Source: Candidatus Kuenenia stuttgartensis (lineage in GTDB: Bacteria > Planctomycetota > UBA11346). Taken from it: a stretch of 44,985 nt of DNA. The DNA is taken from positions 1 through 44,985 of the forward strand of contig CAMCAC010000004.1 in assembly GCA_945872305.1 (NCBI GenBank), read 5' to 3'. Below the pieces are notes generated by a model, which had not been told where the DNA came from, ran no database searches, and was given only the letters and a program-made list of their open reading frames with translations. Shown piece after piece: positions 8,607 to 16,628 of this stretch (position 1 is the first letter of the stretch; each line of letters starts with the position of its first letter). Position numbers and translations under genes: made by a program.

Positions 8607-9104
8607 CTATTTTTCTGGACGGTCCCCGCCGAGGGCCCGTCGAAAGCGCGGGATCCAGGTTTGGGCCACCGGCGAGCAGTCTTCGGTGGTGCGATCACCC
8701 CGGGCGGCATCGAACCCTTGGCGCAGGGTGGTGACCTGGTGCCGGCTGCGGCCAAAACGCTCGGCGAGGTCGCCATCGGCCCCGCCGTCGAGGAAGGCGT
8801 GGGCCAGTTCGCGCAGATCCGCGTCGGACCACGGCCGGCCCGGGGTGCCGGGGCGGGGGATCAGGGGCTTGGGTCGGGGGACCGGGATGGCGTCGTCGCC
8901 GGTGACCGGTTCCTCCGCCGCCGGCGGGCTGAGCAGGTCGATGCGCGTGATCTGGGCCACCGCCAGATACGAGGTCCCCTCAGCCGTCTGCAGCTCGATC
9001 CAGCCGGCCCGGGTGGCGCTGATCAGGCCGGTGGCCTCGCCGCCGGGATGGAGGATGCGGACCTGGGCGCCGGGTCCGACGGCACGCGGCAAGGTGGGCT
9101 GCAT
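8607..9104 (-). CDS. small protein with SH3/Sm-like and Myb/HTH-like segments
   Basis: 165 residues in three parts. Residues about 8-58 look like a small beta-barrel: VGPGAQVRILHPGGEATG, then ISATRAGWIELQTAEG, then TSYLAVAQITRIDLL, a pattern seen in SH3- or LSm-type folds. A proline-rich linker (PVPRPKPLIPRPGTPG) follows. Residues about 93-135 read PWSDADLRELAHAFLDGG and DLAERFGRSRHQVTTLRQ, which resembles Myb/SANT or GcrA-type helix-turn-helix segments. It may be a small nucleic-acid-binding regulator. It diverges from polA, with only 76 bases between the two start codons, so the promoters must be back to back. Function is not known. Confidence 0.6.
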   Translation of the reverse strand: MQPTLPRAVGPGAQVRILHPGGEATGLISATRAGWIELQTAEGTSYLAVAQITRIDLLSPPAAEEPVTGDDAIPVPRPKPLIPRPGTPGRPWSDADLRELAHAFLDGGADGDLAERFGRSRHQVTTLRQGFDAARGDRTTEDCSPVAQTWIPRFRRALGGDRPEK

Positions 9105-9180
9105 GTCCGCATCGTGGCCGCGCTCCGGCCGGGCTCAACCCGGCCCCTTCCGGATCCACGGGATGGCCAAGGATCCCGGC

Positions 9181-11856
9181 ATGCCCGAAGCCGTGCTCAT
9201 CGATGGTCATTATTTCGCATTCCGCTTCTTCTACGGGATGCCGCCCCTGACCGGCCCGGGCGGGCGGCCCACCGGGATCACCTACGCCTACGCCAAGCTG
9301 TTCCGCCAACTCCTCGACGACCCTCGCTTCAGCCACTGGGCTCTGGTGCTCGACCACCGGGATCCGTCGTTCCGCCACATCGATTTTCCGGCCTACAAGG
9401 CGCACCGGGACCCGGCGCCGCCGGACCTGATCGCCCAGCTCCCGGATCTCGAACGGCTGGCGGCGGCGAACGGCATCCCGGTGGTGTCGATTCCGGGTTA
9501 CGAGGCCGATGATGTGCTCGCGACCCTGGCCCGGCGCTTCGATGCCGCCGGCATCCCGGTCCGCCTGTGCACCAAGGACAAGGACATCGACCAGGTCCTG
9601 AGCGACCGGGTGCGGACCTGGGACCCGGGCAAGGACGAGCTGCGCGGACCCGATGCCCTGCGTGCCGAGAAGGGCATCGCCCCGGACCGGGTCATCGACT
9701 GGCTGTGCCTGGTCGGCGACACCGCGGACAACGTGCCCGGCGTGAAGGGTGTCGGTCCGAAGAAGGCCACGGCCCTCCTCGCCGCCTATGGCAGCCTGGA
9801 GATGGTCATCGCCGCCGCCGACCAGCAGACCCCGGCCCTCAAGACGAATCTGATCGCTTTCGCCCCCCAGGCCGAGCTCACCCGCCGGCTCATCACCCTG
9901 GTCGATGTTCCCGAGGCCCCGGATCTCGGCTCCCTGGCGGTCGACCGCGACCGCCCCATCGACGGGGCGATCTACGAGGAATTGGGATTCAAGCTCGCCG
10001 TCTTTGCGCCCGTGAAGCGCCGCCAGGCCAGCGAGGACGCCGCCTACCGCATCCTCGGCGCCGCGGACCTGCCGGCCCTGGCGGCGGACCTGCGCGCCGC
10101 CGGGCGCTTCGCCATCGACACCGAGACCACCGGCCTGGACCCCCTCACCGCAGATCTCGTGGGCATCTCCTTGGCCTGGGGGCCCGCCGACACCCGGGCC
10201 GCTGTGTATCTGCCGGTGCGCGGTCTGGAGCACGATGGTCTGATCCCCCTCGCGGATCTGCATGCCCACCTGGCGCCGGTCCTGAAGGATCCGGTGGTCG
10301 GCAAGGTCGCCCAGCACGCCAAGTACGATCTGCGGGTGCTCGCCCGGCACGGACTGCCGGTGGTCGGTCTCGAAGGCGATCCGATGTTGGCGAGCTGGCT
10401 GCTCGACCCGTCCCGGGACAGCCACGGCATCGATGCCCTGACTGCGCACTTCCTGCAGGAAGACAAGATCGCCACCGGCGAGGTGGTGGATCTCGCCGGC
10501 GGCCAGACCATGGCCGAGGCCCCGGTGGCCACCGTCGCCCGTTACGCCTGCGAAGACGCCCAATGCTGCTGGCGGCTGGCGCTGCTCCTCGAAGCCAAGC
10601 TCGCGGAACTCGGCCTGCTCGCCGTCTACCGGGACCAGGAGATCCCGGTCGAGGTCGTGCTCGCCGGCATGGAATCCGCCGGCTTCCCGGTGTCGGCCGA
10701 GATCCTTGCCACCACCCAGACCCACCTCCAGGGCTACCTCGACCAGGTGATGGTCGACATCCGCCGCCACGCCGGCCCCCTCTTCAACCCCGCCAGCCCG
10801 AAGCAGATCGCCGCCCTGCTCTACGACAAACTGGGCCTGCCGGCACTGCACAAGACCAAGACCGGCCCGAGCACCGACGCCGCCGCCCTGGAGGCGATCC
10901 GCCATCTCCACGAACTGCCGGATCTGCTCCTCCAGCACCGGGCGTTGTCCAAGCTGATCGGGACCTATCTGGCCCGGCTGCCGGATTTCATCGTCGGCGC
11001 CGACGGCCGGCGGGAGATCGGCGCCGCCGGCCCCGGTCGCATCCACACCCATTTCCGCCAGACCGGCACCGAGACCGGCCGCCTGTCCAGCGACCAGCCC
11101 AACCTGCAGAACATCCCCAAGAAGTCGGACCTCGGCCGGGAACTGCGCGCCGCCTTCGCCCCCGGGCCGGGCCGGGTGCTCATTGCCGCGGACTACAGCC
11201 AGATCGAGCTGCGCGTCCTCGCCCACCTGAGCGGCGACGACACCCTGCGCGAGGCGTTCCACGCCAACCACGACATCCACCGCTTCGTCGCCGCCCAGGT
11301 CCACGGCATCCCCGAGGACCAGGTCACCCCGCGCCAGCGGAACGCCGCCAAGGCGGTGAACTTCGGCGTCATCTACGGGCAGAGTGCCTTCGGCCTGAGC
11401 CAGCAGCTTGGGATTTCCCGCGGCGAGGCCCAGGCGTTCATCGACGACTACTTCACCCGCTTCGCCGGCGTGGCGGGCTACATCAAACGGGTGGTTGACG
11501 AGGCCACCATGCGTGGATATGCATCCACCCTCGCCGGACGACGGCGGTACATCCCCCAGCTGGCCCTCAGCAACCGCAACGAGCGGCTGCACGGCGAGCG
11601 GGTGGCCCTCAACAGCACCATCCAGGGCAGCGCGGCCGACCTCATCAAGCAGGCCATGTTGCGCTTCGACCGACGGCATCCGCCCGAGGCCGTTCTGGTG
11701 TTGCAGGTGCACGACGAACTCATCGTCGAAGCTCCCGAGTCCCACGCCGCCGACGCCGCAGCCGCCCTGACCGATGCCATGGCCGGCGCCTGGGAATTCA
11801 CCGTCCCCCTGGTCGCGGAAGCCCGTATCGGCCGAACCTGGCTCGAGGTTTCCTGA
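9181..11856 (+). CDS. polA: DNA polymerase I
   Basis: 891-residue Pol I, used for Okazaki-fragment maturation and repair. Domains in order: 5'-nuclease/FEN domain (about 1-285; VLIDGHYFAFR, CTKDKDIDQ, VGDTADNVPGVKGVGPKKA); 3'-5' proofreading exonuclease (about 300-465) with acidic motif DTETTGLD, KYDLRVL and YACEDAQ, all three apparently active; polymerase (about 500-891) with motif A DYSQIELRVLAHLSGD, motif B RNAAKAVNFGVIYGQS and motif C LQVHDELIVEAP. The exo II Asn of the usual NxKYD is His here (QHAKYD). The ATG at 9181 is preferred because AAGGAT precedes it at good spacing; an in-frame ATG at 9163 lacks this. The CoaE-Rho gene follows after 28 bases. Confidence 0.97.
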   Translation: MPEAVLIDGHYFAFRFFYGMPPLTGPGGRPTGITYAYAKLFRQLLDDPRFSHWALVLDHRDPSFRHIDFPAYKAHRDPAPPDLIAQLPDLERLAAANGIPVVSIPGYEADDVLATLARRFDAAGIPVRLCTKDKDIDQVLSDRVRTWDPGKDELRGPDALRAEKGIAPDRVIDWLCLVGDTADNVPGVKGVGPKKATALLAAYGSLEMVIAAADQQTPALKTNLIAFAPQAELTRRLITLVDVPEAPDLGSLAVDRDRPIDGAIYEELGFKLAVFAPVKRRQASEDAAYRILGAADLPALAADLRAAGRFAIDTETTGLDPLTADLVGISLAWGPADTRAAVYLPVRGLEHDGLIPLADLHAHLAPVLKDPVVGKVAQHAKYDLRVLARHGLPVVGLEGDPMLASWLLDPSRDSHGIDALTAHFLQEDKIATGEVVDLAGGQTMAEAPVATVARYACEDAQCCWRLALLLEAKLAELGLLAVYRDQEIPVEVVLAGMESAGFPVSAEILATTQTHLQGYLDQVMVDIRRHAGPLFNPASPKQIAALLYDKLGLPALHKTKTGPSTDAAALEAIRHLHELPDLLLQHRALSKLIGTYLARLPDFIVGADGRREIGAAGPGRIHTHFRQTGTETGRLSSDQPNLQNIPKKSDLGRELRAAFAPGPGRVLIAADYSQIELRVLAHLSGDDTLREAFHANHDIHRFVAAQVHGIPEDQVTPRQRNAAKAVNFGVIYGQSAFGLSQQLGISRGEAQAFIDDYFTRFAGVAGYIKRVVDEATMRGYASTLAGRRRYIPQLALSNRNERLHGERVALNSTIQGSAADLIKQAMLRFDRRHPPEAVLVLQVHDELIVEAPESHAADAAAALTDAMAGAWEFTVPLVAEARIGRTWLEVS

Positions 11857-11884
11857 CCCGTCCGGTGCCACACCAGGCGCCTCC

Positions 11885-14278
11885 ATGACCGACTCCGTCG
11901 ACCCCGTCTCCCCCGCTGCCGCGCCGAAGCGCCGGGGCCGTCCGCCCAAGACCAAGGCGACCCCCGCCGCCGCCCCGGATGCTCCGCCCGCCGCCGAACC
12001 GGTCGCCACGGTGGCGCCGATGCCGGTTCCTGCCCCGGTCGCCGAAGCAGCCCCGGTCGCGCCCCCGGCTCCGGCGCCCGCTCCGGCGGAACCCGCCGCC
12101 GAGACCCAGGACTCCGACGACGAGGCTCCCGCCGGCGAGCCCCAGAGCCGCGGCGGCCGCGACCCCCTCCTGCGCGTGCCCCAGGGCAAGCGGGTGGTCA
12201 TCGGCCTGACCGGCGAGCCCGGCGCCGGCAAGAGCGCCCTCGCCCGCCACTTCGCCGCCCTGGGCGCCCGGGTCGTCGACGCGGACCGCATCGGCCACCA
12301 GCTCCTCGATGACATCCCCATCCAGAAGGCCCTGGTCGAGGCCTACGGCCCCGAGATCCGCACCGCCGACGGCGGCATCGACCGCCGGGCCCTGGCCGCC
12401 AAGGCCTTCGCCACCCCGGAATCGGTCACCGCCCTCAACCGGATCATGCATCCCCGCCTGCGCGACCGCATCCGCGGTTCCGCCTCCGGGCATTTCGTGG
12501 TCATCGACTGCGCCCTGCTCCATGAATTGAAGGTGGCGGACCTGTGCACCATCACGGTGTTCGTCCGCGCCACCCGCGAGGCCCGCCTCGCCCGGGTCGC
12601 CGAGCGCGGCTGGGACGATGCGGAACTGGCCCGCCGGGAAGCGGCCCTGGGCAATGTGGATGCCCGCCGCCGGGCCTGCCAGTTGGCGGTGGACACCACC
12701 GGCGGCGAACATCTGCTGCCGCTGTACGCCAAGCACATCTTCGCCCGCCAACTCGGCATCGACCCGGCCCAGCTCAAGCGTGAGCAGCTGCCCAAGGACG
12801 CCGCCGACGGCGAGGAGTCCGAAGTCCCGGCCCCCGAAGAGCAGCCCGGCATCCCCTTCAATCGCGACCAACGCCCACCTCGTGACCAGCGTCCGCCCCG
12901 GGATCAGCAGCCGCACTTCGACCAGCGCCAGGGCCAGCCGCCCCAGCAGCAGCAGCAGCGCCCGCCGCAGCCGCCACCCCCGCCGGAGAAGCCGCCGGTC
13001 ACCGTGGTGCTCGACGAGTACCTGAAGCGGACCCTGCCGGACCTTCAGGACGAGGCCGAGAAGCTCGACGTCCGCGATGTGAAGTGGCTCAAGAAGGCCG
13101 ACCTGATCTGCGAGATCCTGCGCCGGGTCGCCGGCGGCCGCGCCGACGAGATCACCGTCGAGGGCTGGGTCGAGATCAGCAAGGACTCCGGCTACATCCG
13201 CTCGGCGATCAACAACTACGCAGCGGTGTCCACCGACACCTTCCTCGCCCCGCAGCAGATCCGCCGCTGGGGTCTGAAGGCCGGCATGCATGTGACCGGC
13301 ACCGCCCGCGCCCCCCGGGGCCAGGAGAAGTGCCCACAGCTGCTCATGATCCAGACGATCATGGGCGAGCCGGAGAACAAGCGCACCGGCGCCCAGGACT
13401 TCGAGCACCTGATTCCGCTCCATGCCTTCGAGCGGCTGTTCATGGAGCTGCCCAACGACCCCAACGACTTCAGTCTGCGCATCATCGACCTGGTCGCCCC
13501 GATCGGGAAGGGCCAGCGCGGCCTGCTCGTCGCCCAGCCCAAGTGCGGCAAGACGGTCTATCTCCAGAAGATCGCCAAGGCCATCGCCACCAACAACCCC
13601 GAGGTGACCCTGATGGTCCTCCTCGTGGACGAGCGGCCGGAAGAGGTCACCGACATGCAGCGCTCGGTGAAGGGCGAGGTCATCGCCTCGACCTTCGACC
13701 AGCCGAGCAGCCGCCATGTGCAGGTCGCCGAGATGGTCATCAACAAGGCCAAACGCCTGGTCGAGCGCGGCAAGGATGTGGTCATCCTCCTCGACTCGAT
13801 CACCCGCCTGGCCCGGGCCTACAACAGCGAGGCGCCCAACAGCGGCCGCATCCTGTCCGGCGGCATCGATTCCGGCGCCCTGATCAAGCCCAAGCAGTTC
13901 TTCGGCGCAGCACGCAAGATCGAAGGCGGCGGGTCCCTGACCATCCTCGCCACCGCCCTGGTCGACACCGGCAGCCTGATGGACACGGTGATCTTCGAGG
14001 AGTTCAAGGGCACCGGCAACATGGAGCTGGTCCTGGACCGCCGCCTCGCCAACCGCCGGGTCTTCCCGGCCGTGGACTGCGGCGCCTCGGGCACCCGCAA
14101 GGACGAACTGCTCATCAAGAGCAAGGACGAGCTCCAGCGCACCTGGGCCCTCCGCAAGTTCCTCGCCGAGCGCGCTCCCCAGGACGCGGTGGACTTCCTC
14201 AAGGGCAAGCTCGCCAAGACCAAGACCAACATCGAGTTCCTGCTCACCATCGACCCGGACAAGATGACCGGGTGGTGA
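11885..14278 (+). CDS. fused dephospho-CoA kinase - transcription termination factor Rho
   Basis: 797 residues in one uninterrupted frame. Residues 1-95: acidic Ala/Pro tail with an AT-hook-like KRRGRPPK near residue 16. Residues about 100-300: CoaE (last step of CoA synthesis, phosphorylating dephospho-CoA), with P-loop GEPGAGKS, VVDADRIGHQLL and NRIMHPRLRDRI. Residues 302-373: Pro/Gln/Arg linker. Residues 375-420: Rho N-terminal helical domain (WLKKADLICEILRR). About 425-490: RNA-binding cold-shock-like domain (GWVEISKDSGYIRS). About 500-797: RecA-type hexameric ATPase with Walker A AQPKCGKT, LLVDERPEEVTDMQR and the R-loop region SGGIDSGALIKPKQFFGAAR. No stop or frameshift separates the halves. 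In Chlamydia polA, coaE and rho are separate neighbouring genes, so the fusion fits an ancestral order. The Rho half is certain; whether the kinase half is active is not. Confidence 0.95.
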   Translation: MTDSVDPVSPAAAPKRRGRPPKTKATPAAAPDAPPAAEPVATVAPMPVPAPVAEAAPVAPPAPAPAPAEPAAETQDSDDEAPAGEPQSRGGRDPLLRVPQGKRVVIGLTGEPGAGKSALARHFAALGARVVDADRIGHQLLDDIPIQKALVEAYGPEIRTADGGIDRRALAAKAFATPESVTALNRIMHPRLRDRIRGSASGHFVVIDCALLHELKVADLCTITVFVRATREARLARVAERGWDDAELARREAALGNVDARRRACQLAVDTTGGEHLLPLYAKHIFARQLGIDPAQLKREQLPKDAADGEESEVPAPEEQPGIPFNRDQRPPRDQRPPRDQQPHFDQRQGQPPQQQQQRPPQPPPPPEKPPVTVVLDEYLKRTLPDLQDEAEKLDVRDVKWLKKADLICEILRRVAGGRADEITVEGWVEISKDSGYIRSAINNYAAVSTDTFLAPQQIRRWGLKAGMHVTGTARAPRGQEKCPQLLMIQTIMGEPENKRTGAQDFEHLIPLHAFERLFMELPNDPNDFSLRIIDLVAPIGKGQRGLLVAQPKCGKTVYLQKIAKAIATNNPEVTLMVLLVDERPEEVTDMQRSVKGEVIASTFDQPSSRHVQVAEMVINKAKRLVERGKDVVILLDSITRLARAYNSEAPNSGRILSGGIDSGALIKPKQFFGAARKIEGGGSLTILATALVDTGSLMDTVIFEEFKGTGNMELVLDRRLANRRVFPAVDCGASGTRKDELLIKSKDELQRTWALRKFLAERAPQDAVDFLKGKLAKTKTNIEFLLTIDPDKMTGW

Positions 14279-14285
14279 ACACAAA

Positions 14286-14323
14286 CTGCTGTGTGTCAGT
14301 TGTTCTCAACTGGCACACAGCAG
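14286..14323. terminator. 17-bp perfect hairpin after the rho fusion
   Basis: The arm 14286-14302 (starting CTGCTGTGTG) pairs along its whole length with 14307-14323 (ending CACACAGCAG), with one G-U and a TTCT loop. It starts seven bases after the stop of the CoaE-Rho gene. On the plus strand no U-run follows; on the minus strand TTTGTG follows, so it may also end the convergent gene at 14340. Likely a 3'-end or bidirectional terminator hairpin. Confidence 0.7.
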
Positions 14324-14339
14324 GGGCAGCGGTCGTTTC

Positions 14340-15008
14340 CTATGGGATTTTGACAATCCTCCATGCGTCCGTGATCCATTTCATGCGAAACTGGAGCATC
14401 TCTCCTCGGGCTTCCCTGGCCGTGGCGTGATAGTCGCCGTCGACTCCCCTGAGCATGACGAGTGAATAGGGACCAACGCCACTGGCAAACCGTTGTGCCT
14501 CCGTGATCGCCTGTGCTCTGTGTGGATCATTTTCAGCTTTGAGCAATTCTCGTAGGAACACACTGGCGGCGTGTGCAACCAGATGACGCGGATCATCAAG
14601 GTCTCTCATCGCGATCTCCACGAGAGGCTTGGCACGGACATTCCAGTCTGGGGCATGATTGCCGAATACACTGAAATAGAGCGGATTCTTTCTCTCGCTG
14701 CCCCGAATGAGTTCTGCAATAGCCCAATCCAAGGCATCGACATTCCCGGTCATTTCAAACGAGCTGAGAATGAAGTATCGGAGCACCTCCGGCGTTTTCG
14801 GGTCTCGTAATGTGGTGATCTGGGGTTCGACGCCATCGCCGGTCAACATGCGCAACCATAACGCCATCCGCACATCCTCGCGATCGACGGTCTCAAGCAG
14901 GTCGACCAGCCCGGCCGTCGGAGTGGCATCCAACAGCTTGGCGGTGGCCTCGTCGGTGCCGGGGAGCAGGGCGCAAAGGGCCAAAGCCATAGGCAGGAAC
15001 GGTCGCAT
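14340..15008 (-). CDS. small secreted protein, possible HEAT-like helices
   Basis: 222 residues with a signal peptide MRPFLPMALALCALLPGTDEA, so probably exported to the periplasm. The mature part is helical, for example DLLETVDREDVRMALWLRML, TPEVLRYFILSSFEM, and DLDDPRHLVAHAASVFLREL, which resembles degenerate HEAT/armadillo units. No enzyme motif is seen. Base composition is visibly less GC-rich than in the neighbouring rho and thiamin genes, so it could be a more recent arrival, though the reading frame is clean. Its stop (TAG at 14340) lies 16 bases beyond the strong hairpin shared with rho. Function unknown. Confidence 0.6.
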   Translation of the reverse strand: MRPFLPMALALCALLPGTDEATAKLLDATPTAGLVDLLETVDREDVRMALWLRMLTGDGVEPQITTLRDPKTPEVLRYFILSSFEMTGNVDALDWAIAELIRGSERKNPLYFSVFGNHAPDWNVRAKPLVEIAMRDLDDPRHLVAHAASVFLRELLKAENDPHRAQAITEAQRFASGVGPYSLVMLRGVDGDYHATAREARGEMLQFRMKWITDAWRIVKIP

Positions 15009-15446
15009 GGTGCCCAGGGTCCAGAATCCGGCGACAGACCAACATCCATGACGATCGCTCGACCCTGGCTGTATGAACCGAGGATGGGGATGGACCCCTC
15101 ATCAATCCCAAGGCTTCACGGGTACGGCGGCCACAAGACGGGCGAAGAACGGCCGTTCCGGCCTTGAGGTGAGGTCCGGATCCCGTCGACCTCCTCGGCA
15201 GGCGACCGGGCGGGCGGGGATGTGGTCGGGACGTGCGGACATGTGCGGCCGGGATGGCCGGTGGCCCAAGAATTCCGTTGTCTGGCGATGCATGCGGAGG
15301 TGGCGCCTTGCCGAAGATCGCCCTGGTGCGGAGGTGCTGTGGCTGCGAGAGGGTTCGTCAGGGACTCCTGAATACATATGAAGATCTGATGTGCACGGCC
15401 CACTCCATGCATGGACCTTTGCAGAATGCGGGTTAAAGATCAAGGC
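15009..15446. other. 438-base region without a supported gene
   Basis: Lies between the secreted protein (minus) and the desaturase (plus), so it should hold the promoters of both. Composition is mixed; several short frames cross it but none has a sensible start, codon pattern or recognisable product. A modest AT-richer stretch around 15365-15390 could be part of the desaturase promoter. No tRNA or palindromic repeat was recognised. Confidence 0.5.
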
Positions 15447-16565
15447 ATGCAGCCTGCTCGCACCGTCTGCCGGGCTGATTTCGATCTGAAGCCCTTTCTG
15501 ATGAGTGATGACCGGATCGCCACCGGCCAGGTGCTCAGTGTCCTGCTGCCATATGCCGGGTTGTGGTATCTGGCGTACGTGGCCCATGCCGAGTCCCCAT
15601 GGTGGTTGGTGCCCATTGGCGCGGTGATGGTCCTCTTCCTGGCCCGCTCCTTCGCCTTGATGCACGATTGCGGGCATTATGCCCTGTTCCGCAAGGCCCG
15701 CGTCAACCGGGCGGTGGGTTTTCTGCTGTCCGTGATCAACGGTCTGCCCCAGTACCCCTGGTCCCGGGGTCATGCCTACCATCACCGCCACAACGGGAAC
15801 TGGGAGCGGTACCGCGGTCCCGCTGCGGTCTGCAGCGTGGACCGGTTCCTGTCGATGGGCCCATTCCGCCAATGGGCCTACCAAACCTTGCGGCATCCGC
15901 TCATGCTCCTGCCCGGGGGATTGTTCTACTTGGTGGTGAAACCCCGGGTCCAACTGCTGTGCGGACTGGTGGAGATGGCGTTCCGGGTCGTGGGTTCCCT
16001 GGCCCGCGGACGATGGCGGCAAGCCTGGTCCCTGGAATCACGGTTCTGGTACACACCGGGCGAATTCTGGGATCTGCTCGCCAACAACATCGCCGTGGTC
16101 GGTGCTTGGATCCTGATGGGAGAAGCCCTGGGCCATGGATTCTTCTGGGCATTCTATGCGCCGGTGATGATGGTGACCGCCGCGATCTTCATCTGCGTGT
16201 TCTACATCCAGCACAACTTTCCCGGCAGCTACGCCCATCGCACCGAGGGCTGGGACTATCTCCAGGGCGCCCTGGCCGGTACGAGCCACTTCAAGCTTCC
16301 CGCGATCCTGAACTGGTTCACGGCCGACATCGGCTACCACAACATCCATCATCTGTGCGAACGCATCCCCAACTACCGGCTCGCCGCCTGCCACCGGGCT
16401 CACGCGGCGCTCCTCGCTGAGGTGAAAGTCCTGCATCTTCGCGATATTCCCACCTGCTACGGCTACATCCTCTGGGATGCGGCCGGAGACCGGCTGACCA
16501 CGGTTGCGGAGGTCCGCCGCAGGATCCACCCCGTCGTCGTGGCAACTCCCCAGGTGATCGGATGA
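15447..16565 (+). CDS. membrane fatty-acid desaturase
   Basis: 372 residues of the membrane di-iron desaturase superfamily, introducing double bonds into acyl chains of membrane lipids. The three histidine clusters are present: HDCGH (about residue 74), HAYHHRHN (about residue 110) and HNIHH (about residue 296). The last follows GTSHFKLPAILNWFTADIGY, a context typical of beta-carotene-hydroxylase/omega-desaturase-like FA desaturases. Hydrophobic spans flank the clusters (about 30-65, 160-180, 205-255), consistent with four transmembrane helices. The ATG at 15447 is preceded by AAGG but at very short spacing; ATG 15426 or 15411 are possible earlier starts. No electron-donor gene is adjacent. 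Substrate position cannot be read from sequence. Confidence 0.88.
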   Translation: MQPARTVCRADFDLKPFLMSDDRIATGQVLSVLLPYAGLWYLAYVAHAESPWWLVPIGAVMVLFLARSFALMHDCGHYALFRKARVNRAVGFLLSVINGLPQYPWSRGHAYHHRHNGNWERYRGPAAVCSVDRFLSMGPFRQWAYQTLRHPLMLLPGGLFYLVVKPRVQLLCGLVEMAFRVVGSLARGRWRQAWSLESRFWYTPGEFWDLLANNIAVVGAWILMGEALGHGFFWAFYAPVMMVTAAIFICVFYIQHNFPGSYAHRTEGWDYLQGALAGTSHFKLPAILNWFTADIGYHNIHHLCERIPNYRLAACHRAHAALLAEVKVLHLRDIPTCYGYILWDAAGDRLTTVAEVRRRIHPVVVATPQVIG

Positions 16566-16628
16566 GGGCCAGGGCGGCCGGATGCGCGACACGCCACCGA
16601 TGAGCCATCATCCCCCGGCCAGGACCGC

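Noticed and set aside
8980-12321. Very long open frame on the minus strand opposite polA (over 1100 codons).
   Set aside because: It is an antisense artefact of high GC: the plus strand has a full, motif-complete DNA polymerase I, while the minus frame translates to low-complexity Gly/Ala/Val/Asp sequence with no domain.
11798-14284. Minus-strand open frame opposite the coaE-rho fusion (over 820 codons).
   Set aside because: Shadow of the Rho gene; repetitive Leu/Val/Gly-rich translation with no recognisable domain.
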